DNA of 64,000 nucleotides, from the NCBI RefSeq assembly GCF_014145675.1, contig NZ_JACGZW010000009.1, positions 186,001 through 250,000 on the forward strand. Direction: 5' to 3'. Positions within the stretch are counted from its first letter, which is position 1, and each line of letters opens with the position of its first letter. The position numbers and the translations under genes are program-made. The notes beneath the pieces were generated by a model, which worked only from the letters and a program-made list of their open reading frames with translations, did no database searches and was not told where the DNA came from. Positions 58,177-64,000 of this stretch are shown here, in pieces. The DNA comes from Amycolatopsis dendrobii (GTDB lineage: Bacteria > Actinomycetota > Actinomycetes > Mycobacteriales > Pseudonocardiaceae).

Positions 58177-59157
58177 TCACACCCAATACGAGACGCGAGA
58201 CCGGTAATTGCGCATGGCGACGAGCGCGAGCGCCCATCCGACGACGGTGATGCCGCCGACCACGACCCAGCTGGTCCAGCTCACCGCCTGTCCGATGAGC
58301 GGCGACCGCACCACCTGCATGTAGTGGTAAAGCGGGTTCAGCTTGATGATCGGCAGCGCCCACGACGCGCCGTCCCGCGCACCGCCGGACAGCAGCTGGT
58401 CGACCGGCCAGACGATCGGGGTGCCGTAGAACATCAGCTGGATCAGCGAGTTGATCAGCTGCGGGATGTCGCGGAACCGGGTCGAGATGATGCCGAGCAG
58501 CAGCGCCGCCCAGCCCGCGGTGAGCGCGAGCAGCACGAACCCGGGAATGGCGAGGAAAATGTTCCAGCTCAGGCCCGGATGGCAGTACTTGTCGGGCGTG
58601 CACACGCCGTCTTTCGATCCCAGCGAGTACGGGGAATCGAGCGCTGAGAAGAAAATGATCAGCAGCACGACGTAGACGATCATGTTGTGCGCCAGCAGCA
58701 GCGTCTGCCGCCAGATCGTGCGCAGCACGTACACGCTCAACGGCGCGGGGACCTGTTTGATCAGCCCCTCGTTCGCGATGAACGTCTCCATGCCTTCGGT
58801 GAGGCAGCCCTGGATGAAGCCCCAGATGATGAAGCCGGTGGAGAGGTAGGGCAGGAACACCTCGATCGGCGTCCGGAACAGCTGCGAGTACAGCAGGCCG
58901 AGGCCGAGCGCGATGACACCCTGGCTGATGGTGATCCAGAACGGCCCGATGATGGACCGCCGGTACCGCTGCTTGATGTCCTGCCAGCCGAGATGGGTCC
59001 ACAGCTCGCGGGAGGCCAAACCGGTCTTGATGTCGTCGATCGCACGCCCGAACGTCTTGCTGTCCGACGACGGTGGAACCGGAGTCGAGACATCGGGTTC
59101 GGCTGCGTGAACCGTGCTGGTGGCATGCACGTGGACGAGGGTACCGATGGGACGCAC
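58177..59157 (-). CDS. wzm: galactan ABC exporter permease (Wzm-like)
   Basis: A 326-residue ABC-2-type permease with about six membrane segments after a polar N-terminus. Conserved regions are LWTHLGWQDIKQRYRRSIIG and GPFWITISQGVIALGLG, followed by RDIPQLINSLIQLMFYGTPI, as in RfbA/Wzm permeases; the match is Rv3783. With the ATPase gene it forms the galactan exporter. GTG 59157 is the longest start; GTG 59130 is an alternative that would give a shorter N-terminus. It is divergent from the GT29-like gene, 98 bases apart. Confidence 0.9.
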   Translation of the reverse strand: MRPIGTLVHVHATSTVHAAEPDVSTPVPPSSDSKTFGRAIDDIKTGLASRELWTHLGWQDIKQRYRRSIIGPFWITISQGVIALGLGLLYSQLFRTPIEVFLPYLSTGFIIWGFIQGCLTEGMETFIANEGLIKQVPAPLSVYVLRTIWRQTLLLAHNMIVYVVLLIIFFSALDSPYSLGSKDGVCTPDKYCHPGLSWNIFLAIPGFVLLALTAGWAALLLGIISTRFRDIPQLINSLIQLMFYGTPIVWPVDQLLSGGARDGASWALPIIKLNPLYHYMQVVRSPLIGQAVSWTSWVVVGGITVVGWALALVAMRNYRSRVSYWV

Positions 59158-59255
59158 AGGCCTCGGCTCGCCCCAGCCCGTCCGGTGGCGGCTACTGCGC
59201 GTACGTGAGCGATATGGACCGGGTCGCTCCTGGTGTCCTGGTAGTTTCTTCCCTT

Positions 59256-59915
59256 ATGACTGCTGCTCTCGGTGCGGCGAGCCTCATGGTCGACCTCCTT
59301 TCGGCTTACGCGGACCGGCCGGACCCGCGTTCGGTCGCCGTGGTCGGCAACCAGCCGCTGCAGCCGGATCCGGCCCGGGCCAAGGCGGTCGACGACTGCG
59401 ACCTGGTCATTCGGGTGAACGGGTTCGTTATCGACGAACCGGACGGACCGGATATCACGGGCCGCAAGGTGCACACGGTCGTCTTCAACCGGGCGGTGCG
59501 CGCCACCCGGCACGTGTTCCGCGATTACCGCTCCCGGCTGTATCTGCTGGTCGAGCCAGGTCGCCTGCACTGGGAACCGGAGGCGCTGCCCGGCTGGTGG
59601 CCCTCGGATCTCGGGTTCGTCCCGGTGTCGAACCGCGAGGTCGTGCTGCCCCTGTCGGACGCGCTCGGCCTGCCGACGCGCACCGAACCCACCTGGTCGA
59701 CCACGGGTACGCTCGCGGCCTGGATCGCCCGTACCTCGTTCCCCGAGGCGCAGCTGGTGCTGACCGGCTTCTCGTTCATCGACAACCCGGAGCAGACCTC
59801 GTGGGAGCACGCTGCCGGCGACTCGTGCATCGTGGGGCCGGAGCACCAGATCGCCGCCGAGGGCAGGCTGCTGGAGTCGTGGACCCGCACCGGCACTACC
59901 ACTTTGCTCCGCTGA
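59256..59915 (+). CDS. GT29/sialyltransferase-like protein
   Basis: A 219-residue protein with the features of a GT29-type (sialyltransferase-like) domain. The large sialylmotif-like region is SVAVVGNQPLQPDPARAKAV and DDCDLVIRVNGFVID; the small motif is in PTWSTTGTLAAWIA, with a following FSFID. In animals GT29 moves CMP-sialic acid; the actinobacterial members are untested. It lies beside pseudaminic acid genes, which supply a nonulosonic donor type. The start is uncertain: ATG 59256 is used, with ATG 59214 and 59286 also possible. A coiled-coil gene follows. Confidence 0.6.
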   Translation: MTAALGAASLMVDLLSAYADRPDPRSVAVVGNQPLQPDPARAKAVDDCDLVIRVNGFVIDEPDGPDITGRKVHTVVFNRAVRATRHVFRDYRSRLYLLVEPGRLHWEPEALPGWWPSDLGFVPVSNREVVLPLSDALGLPTRTEPTWSTTGTLAAWIARTSFPEAQLVLTGFSFIDNPEQTSWEHAAGDSCIVGPEHQIAAEGRLLESWTRTGTTTLLR

Positions 59916-59946
59916 AGCCCAGGCACTCGTCGAAGGAACTCCCGTC

Positions 59947-60390
59947 ATGCCCTTCATGAAGTTCAGAAATCTGTTCGGCTCCCGGATCGCCCGGACCGTC
60001 GATTACCGCATCGAAGAGCGCACGCGCGGTGTGCTCCAGGACTTCGAGGCCCGCATCGACGAGCTTGAGCACTGCACGGTCGATCATCGGCGCCGTCTCG
60101 CCGAGGCCGACGAGAAGCTGGCCGCCGCACTCGGCGATCTCCAGTGGATCCGCGGCGAGCTGGACCGGATGATCCCGCACGTCGCCGCGCAGGAGGAGCA
60201 GCTCGAGACGCTCCGCGAGAAGCTCGCGATGACTCCGCGTGCGGACGACGCCGAGACCTACGAAGCACGTTCGCTCGTCGAGGAGATCCAGCGGCAGCAC
60301 GCACAGATCCGCGTCCGGTTGGCCGGGATGGCCCGGTACGAGGAGCGGTTGAGCCGGCTCGAGAACGCGAAGCTCACGCCCGCGCAGTGA
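59947..60390 (+). CDS. coiled-coil protein of the nonulosonate locus
   Basis: A 147-residue, highly charged protein with long heptad runs, such as EARIDELEHCTVDHRRRLAE and VAAQEEQLETLREKLAM. It starts MPFMKFRNLFGSRIARTVDY and has no signal peptide or membrane segment. It could be a scaffold for the adjacent enzymes or a structural protein. No family is recognised. Its stop codon is overlapped by the GNAT gene (GTGA), so it is coupled to that gene and lies between the GT29-like and PseH-like genes. Confidence 0.75.
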   Translation: MPFMKFRNLFGSRIARTVDYRIEERTRGVLQDFEARIDELEHCTVDHRRRLAEADEKLAAALGDLQWIRGELDRMIPHVAAQEEQLETLREKLAMTPRADDAETYEARSLVEEIQRQHAQIRVRLAGMARYEERLSRLENAKLTPAQ

Positions 60391-60848
60391 CGTCCGTCCT
60401 CGCCCGCGACGCGACCGAGGACGACGCTGAGCTGCTGCTGGCTTGGCGCAACGACCCGGCGACCCGGCAGGCGTCGCGGTCCAGCGGCGTGATCGATCTG
60501 GACAGCCACCTGCGCTGGCTGCGCGGGGTGCTCGCGGCGCCCGGCCGGATCCTGCTTGTGCTGGAGGAGGCCGGGAAACCGGTGGGCACGGTGCGGTTCG
60601 ACGACGAGGGCGGCCGCGAGTGGGAGGTCAGCATCACGCTGGCACCGGAAAGCCGCGGCCGCGGGTTGTCGCGGCCGGCGCTCGACGCGGGGGAACGGAC
60701 CTTGGCGGCCCGGACGGACGCGATGGCCGTGCTGGCCGCGGTGCACGAGGAGAACGCGGCGTCGGCGGCGTTGTTCGAGCGGGCTGGTTATCTGGAGGTC
60801 GCGCCCCCCGCCGACGGCTTCCGCCGGCTGCGCAAGACTCTGCACTGA
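60387..60848 (+). CDS. GNAT acetyltransferase, PseH-like
   Basis: A 153-residue GNAT enzyme from GTG 60387. The acetyl-CoA-binding loop is in LAPESRGRGLSRPAL (the R-x-x-G-x-G/A type), preceded by the beta4 strand EWEVSITL. The start ARDATEDDAELLLAWRNDPATRQAS is the pattern of PseH and of GNATs working on amino sugar nucleotides. PseH N-acetylates the 4-amino group of the altrosamine precursor of pseudaminic acid. It is immediately followed by the PseI gene, which strongly supports the role. Confidence 0.75.
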   Translation: MTSVLARDATEDDAELLLAWRNDPATRQASRSSGVIDLDSHLRWLRGVLAAPGRILLVLEEAGKPVGTVRFDDEGGREWEVSITLAPESRGRGLSRPALDAGERTLAARTDAMAVLAAVHEENAASAALFERAGYLEVAPPADGFRRLRKTLH

Positions 60849-60871
60849 ACCCCACCGGAAGGACGCCACCC

Positions 60872-61921
60872 ATGTCCGAAGTGCGCATCGGCAAGCACCT
60901 GCTCGGCCCGGCGCGGCCGCCGTTCGTGATCGCGGAGATGTCCGGAAACCACAACGGCGACCTGGACCGCGCGCTGGCCATCGTGGACGCGATCGCCGAC
61001 GCCGGCGCGCACGCGGTGAAACTGCAGACCTACCGTCCGGACACGATCACGGTCGACGTCGACGGCCCGGCATTCCGGATCGGCGACGGGCATTCCCTGT
61101 GGGGCGGGGAAAATCTGTACAAACTGTACGAAAAGGCGCACACGCCCTGGGAATGGCACGAACCGATCTTCGCTCGCGCTCGCGAACGCGGCCTGGAAGT
61201 TTTCTCCAGCCCGTTCGACCCGACGGCGGTGGAGCTGCTGGAATCGCTGGACGCACCGGCGTACAAGATCGCCTCCTCGGAGATCGTCGATCTGCCGCTG
61301 ATCGAACTGTGTGCCCGCACCGGCAAGCCGTTGGTGATCTCGACCGGAATGGCGAACGTCGCGGAGATCGACGCGGCCGTGCGCACCGCTCGCGGGGTGG
61401 GCAACGACCAGTTGATCGTGCTCGGTTGCACGGCGAGCTACCCCGCGTCGCCGACGGAAAGCAACCTGCGGGGATTACCGCTGCTGGCCGGGCTCACCGG
61501 AACCCTGGTCGGATTGTCGGACCACACGCCGGGGCTCGGCGCACCAGTCGCCGCGGTTGCGCTGGGCGCGGTGGCGATCGAGAAGCACGTGACGCTCGCT
61601 CGTAGCGACGGCGGCGTGGACTCGGAATTCTCGTTGGAGCCAGCGGAATTGGCCGCGCTGGTCACGGAGACCCACCGCGCGTGGGAGGCACTCGGTTCGC
61701 CGGTGCTGGGGCCACGGGAAAGCGAGAAGGAGGGGCTTCGGCTCCGGCGTTCGCTGTACGTGGTGGAGGACGTCCGGGCCGGGGATCCCGTTACCGCGCG
61801 GAACGTTCGCTCCATCCGTCCTGCTGGCGGGCTCGCTCCGGGCGAGATCGTGAACGTGCTCGGCCGGACGTTCCGGGTCGATGCCGCCAAGGGGACCGCG
61901 CTGACTTGGGATTTGATCTAG
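60872..61921 (+). CDS. pseI: pseudaminic acid synthase (NeuB/PseI family)
   Basis: A 349-residue enzyme with two parts. The N-terminal TIM-barrel (PFVIAEMSGNHNGDLDRALA, then AVKLQTYRPDTITVD and IEKHVTLARSDGGVDSEFSL) is the NeuB-family catalytic core; the C-terminal about 60 residues form an antifreeze-like domain with RSLYVVEDVRAGDPVTARNVR. It condenses PEP with an amino sugar to make a nonulosonic acid. The HNGDLDRA and Y-K-L-Y-E-K-A patterns are closer to PseI than to sialic acid synthase. The start ATG has a GGAAGGA box. Confidence 0.9.
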   Translation: MSEVRIGKHLLGPARPPFVIAEMSGNHNGDLDRALAIVDAIADAGAHAVKLQTYRPDTITVDVDGPAFRIGDGHSLWGGENLYKLYEKAHTPWEWHEPIFARARERGLEVFSSPFDPTAVELLESLDAPAYKIASSEIVDLPLIELCARTGKPLVISTGMANVAEIDAAVRTARGVGNDQLIVLGCTASYPASPTESNLRGLPLLAGLTGTLVGLSDHTPGLGAPVAAVALGAVAIEKHVTLARSDGGVDSEFSLEPAELAALVTETHRAWEALGSPVLGPRESEKEGLRLRRSLYVVEDVRAGDPVTARNVRSIRPAGGLAPGEIVNVLGRTFRVDAAKGTALTWDLI

Positions 61922-61931
61922 TCTCGGGCGG

Positions 61932-62345
61932 ATGGCAGGCGAGAAGTCCCGCAAGGCGTTGCTGGCCACCCTCGGTGTGCTCGGGGCGATTCCGGTCGCT
62001 TCCGGTCTGACCGGCATCCTCGGCGGTCCGGAACGTGCGCCCGGCGGTGCCGCCACGACGCCTAGCGTGGACAGCGAATACCGGTTCGTGAACACGTTCT
62101 GGACCGCGGCCGGGTTCGCGTTGTGGTGGTCGATCCTTCGGCCGGAGAAGCGGGCAGCGACTACCCGGCTTGTGTTGGGGACTGCCGCGGCGGGCGGGTT
62201 GCCGCGGCTTCTTTCGGCTCGGCGGACTGGGGCACCGCATCCGGTGTTTCGGGCTGCGACGGTGTTGGAACTGGCCGTAGTGCCGGGGGTGCTGTTGTGG
62301 CATGCCAAGGTGGTTCGGGACGGCCAAACAGCGACAGCTGATTGA
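61932..62345 (+). CDS. DUF4345-like membrane protein
   Basis: A 137-residue protein with about four membrane segments, the pattern of DUF4345: GAIPVASGLTGILGGPE and the VDSEYRFVNTFWTAAGFAL stretch (conserved SE-x-R-F). It has no known activity. It begins 10 bases after the PseI stop, probably in the same operon, but a role in nonulosonate synthesis is not apparent. The codon composition is normal for the genome. Confidence 0.75.
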   Translation: MAGEKSRKALLATLGVLGAIPVASGLTGILGGPERAPGGAATTPSVDSEYRFVNTFWTAAGFALWWSILRPEKRAATTRLVLGTAAAGGLPRLLSARRTGAPHPVFRAATVLELAVVPGVLLWHAKVVRDGQTATAD

Positions 62346-62400
62346 TGACCTACGCTCAGTTCGCTGTTGCATCTGCGGATCGACCTGCGATCTCACGCCT

Positions 62401-62790
62401 GTGAGGAATCAGGAATATCCAGAAATTTCTCGGCGTAAGAACGGCGATCGCCTGATCGGCATCGCAGGGCCGCTAGCCGATGATCTCTACAGCGCTGGTA
62501 CACCGCCGGTGTGGGGCCTTGCCAAGAATCCGACGCCGGCTTCCCGGATCTCTGAGGTCAAGATCGGGGATCAGCTTCAGATACAGCGGCTTGGCAGTCG
62601 TTGGGTCGCGCAAGACGCCCAAGGTGTTGTGGGGAATCTCCGGTGGTTGCCTGGAGACGACGGTAAAACGGTTGTCGCTACCGGTGCCCGGATCCGGCTG
62701 CCGCTCAGCGGGACCTTTCATGTCCAGCGACTGCTGATCGATCCGAACGGGGTCGTCAAAGACATCGGTGGCTACGTCGAACCGAGCTAA
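62401..62790 (+). CDS. hypothetical protein, possibly acquired
   Basis: A 129-residue protein from GTG 62401. The frame is also open upstream to 62302, overlapping the DUF4345 gene in a stretch with a CxxC-x2-C pattern (RCCICGSTCD). The region has a lower G+C content and less biased third positions than its neighbours. The central part (KIGDQLQIQRLGSRWVAQD, GVVGNLRWLPGDD) looks like a beta-rich domain, but no family is recognised. It converges on pseC with 17 bases between the stops. Confidence 0.5.
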   Translation: MRNQEYPEISRRKNGDRLIGIAGPLADDLYSAGTPPVWGLAKNPTPASRISEVKIGDQLQIQRLGSRWVAQDAQGVVGNLRWLPGDDGKTVVATGARIRLPLSGTFHVQRLLIDPNGVVKDIGGYVEPS

Positions 62791-62807
62791 CGCCTTCTGA
62801 TCCGTAG

Positions 62808-63944
62808 TCAGATGCCGAAGAACCCGCGCACCCCGTCGATCACCCGGTCCACATCGGCATCACTCAGCGACGGGAACAGCGGCAGCGAAAGCTCCTGCGC
62901 GTAGTAAGCCTCGGCATTCGGGCACAACCCGCGCCGATAGCCGAGATCCTCGAACACCGGATGCCAGTAAGCCGGGATGTAGTTCACCTGCACCCCGATC
63001 CCCAGCCCGCGCAAGTGGTCGAACAACGCGCGCCGACGGCCCTCCAGCACTCGCAGCGGGTACAGATGCCACACCGGATCCGCGCCCTCGCGGCGAGGCG
63101 GCGTCAGGACTCCCGAAACATCCGCGAGCGCCGCGTTGTACCGCGAGTGGATCTCCGCCCGCCGCAGTTTGAATTCGGCAAGCCGGTTGAGCTGGCTGCT
63201 CCCCAGCGCGCACAGGACGTCCGGCAGCCGGTAGTTCAGGCCGAATTCGTGCACTTCCTGGTGCCAAGCACCTTCGTCCGGATAACGCTGACGCGACTTG
63301 TCCCGAACCAGACCATGGTTGCGGAACGCTTGCGCGCGCTGCAACAGCTCCCCAGACCCAGTGACGACCGCGCCACCCTCAGCGGTGGTGAGGTTTTTGG
63401 TGGGAAAGAAGGAAAACGTGGTCAGATCGGCAAGAGAACCGACCGGTCGGCCCTGCCAGGAACCGCCGACGGAGTGTGCGGCGTCTTCCAGCAACAGAGC
63501 GTCAGCGTCGTGCGCGATCTTCGCCAAGGCGTCCAGTTCGGCGGGGTGTCCGGCGTAGTCGACAGCCGCGATCACCTTCGTGCGGGAAGTCACTGCGGCC
63601 GAGGCGGCGTCGACGGACAGATTGCCGGTATCTGGCTCGACGTCGGCGAACAACACCTTCGCGCCGTGCAATGCCGCAGCTGCCGCGGTGGCGACGAAGG
63701 TCATCGGCGAAGCCACGACCTCGTCGCCCGCACCGATTCCGGCCGCGGCATATGCGACGTGCAAGGCGGCAGTACCGGACGTGACGGCCACAGCGGGCGT
63801 GCCGCCGGTGTGTTCCGCGAGGTCAGCTTCGAACTTCGTGACCGCGGGCCCGGTGGTAAGCCAGTCCCCGCGCAGGACCGAGACGACGGCTTCGATGTCT
63901 TCTTCGCTGACGGACTGGCGGCCGTACGGCAGGAAGTCAGGCAT
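62808..63944 (-). CDS. pseC: UDP-4-amino-4,6-dideoxy-N-acetyl-beta-L-altrosamine transaminase (PseC-like)
   Basis: A 378-residue DegT-family PLP aminotransferase. The N-terminus LPYGRQSVSEEDIEAVVSVL and then RGDWLTTGPAVTKFE is the usual PseC start, and the PLP lysine lies in TTFSFFPTKNLTTAEGG, with the aspartate in LLEDAAHSVGGS. It converts the 4-keto sugar made by PseB to the 4-amino sugar used by PseH. The start overlaps the upstream minus-strand gene by eight bases. It is convergent with the PseI-side genes, so the pathway is split over both strands. Confidence 0.85.
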   Translation of the reverse strand: MPDFLPYGRQSVSEEDIEAVVSVLRGDWLTTGPAVTKFEADLAEHTGGTPAVAVTSGTAALHVAYAAAGIGAGDEVVASPMTFVATAAAAALHGAKVLFADVEPDTGNLSVDAASAAVTSRTKVIAAVDYAGHPAELDALAKIAHDADALLLEDAAHSVGGSWQGRPVGSLADLTTFSFFPTKNLTTAEGGAVVTGSGELLQRAQAFRNHGLVRDKSRQRYPDEGAWHQEVHEFGLNYRLPDVLCALGSSQLNRLAEFKLRRAEIHSRYNAALADVSGVLTPPRREGADPVWHLYPLRVLEGRRRALFDHLRGLGIGVQVNYIPAYWHPVFEDLGYRRGLCPNAEAYYAQELSLPLFPSLSDADVDRVIDGVRGFFGI

Positions 63945-64000
63945 ATTGCTCGACCAGTTCGCGGAGTTCGTCGGCCTCGAGCCACAGGTCGTTGGTGTCC
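63937..64000 (-). CDS. pseB: C-terminal end of a probable PseB (UDP-GlcNAc 4,6-dehydratase/5-epimerase), truncated by window edge
   Basis: Only the last about 20 residues are present: DTNDLWLEADELRELVEQYA, then TGA at 63939-63937. The ending N-D-x-W-L-x-x-x-E-L-R is typical of PseB, and PseB is normally encoded with PseC. It overlaps the PseC start by eight bases, indicating translational coupling. The identification depends on this short tail and on context; the rest lies beyond position 64000. Confidence 0.5.
   Translation of the reverse strand, partial: DTNDLWLEADELRELVEQYA

Noticed and set aside
62302..62400. Longer start of the 62401 gene with a CxxC-type cluster
   Set aside because: It would overlap the DUF4345 gene by 44 bases and has no ribosome-binding site; the cysteine pattern may be chance, so GTG 62401 is preferred.
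1..64000. tRNA, rRNA or riboswitch genes
   Set aside because: No tRNA cloverleaf, rRNA conserved block or known riboswitch core was recognised on either strand by eye; a covariance-model scan would be decisive.

Overview
The window is high-GC actinobacterial DNA (strong G/C preference at third codon positions, many GTG starts, overlapping ATGA/GTGA gene junctions). Gene content points to a mycolata-related Pseudonocardiaceae genome, most likely Amycolatopsis or a close relative: decaprenyl-phosphoryl-arabinose (dprE1, dprE2, UbiA-type), galactan (glf, glfT1, glfT2) and galactan-export (Wzm/Wzt) genes, EspG/type VII secretion genes, DUF3558 lipoproteins, septum-formation-domain proteins and a very large AfsR/SARP regulator. 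The genus call is inference; no rRNA or tRNA gene was seen.

Layout. 1-11.9 kb is core or housekeeping: an exporter, a small zincin, a septum-formation protein, a YgiB-YgiC-DUF350-like trio, a haloalkane dehalogenase-like hydrolase, a class III aminotransferase, serS, a tandem DUF3558 lipoprotein and lhgO. 11.9-15.0 kb is an AfsR/SARP regulator. 15.1-29.7 kb is a surface-glycan or lipid locus: aminotransferase, epimerase, GT4 and acyltransferase; an ECF sigma factor with a membrane partner; an oxidoreductase and second aminotransferase facing a LpxA-type acyltransferase; then an unusual run ACP, FabG-like SDR, AMP-ligase, LuxE-like, LuxC-like and flippase-like membrane protein. 29.7-39.9 kb holds a secreted pseudo-protease with a tachylectin-like domain, two DUF6541 membrane proteins, a GT-C/AftB-like protein, a PlsC acyltransferase, a HAD phosphatase and an LLM oxidoreductase.

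39.9-51.4 kb is the arabinogalactan core: glf, a PAP2 phosphatase and a decaprenyl-phosphate phosphoribosyltransferase in one overlapping operon, then dprE1-dprE2 divergent from gtrA-glfT2. Between them lie an SDR/MerR pair, a lone EspG-like gene, an XRE regulator and a VC0807-like membrane protein. 51.4-55.3 kb has an acyl-CoA dehydrogenase-like gene and a three-gene type VII cassette (EspG, helical protein, PPE-like protein). A TIR-domain gene (55.3-56.4 kb) is followed by glfT1-wzt-wzm (56.4-59.2 kb).

59.2-64.0 kb looks like a nonulosonic (pseudaminic-type) acid locus: a GT29/sialyltransferase-like protein, a coiled-coil protein, a PseH-like GNAT and PseI on the plus strand, with PseC and the C-terminal end of a probable PseB on the minus strand running out of the window. 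The parts fit together as cell-envelope assembly: arabinogalactan synthesis and export as the backbone, with accessory lipid-linked glycan and acidic-sugar decoration. The two strongest leads for an undescribed system are the LuxC/LuxE-ACP module (23.2-29.7 kb) and the nonulosonate/GT29 locus (59.2-64.0 kb). No intergenic gap exceeds about 300 bases.
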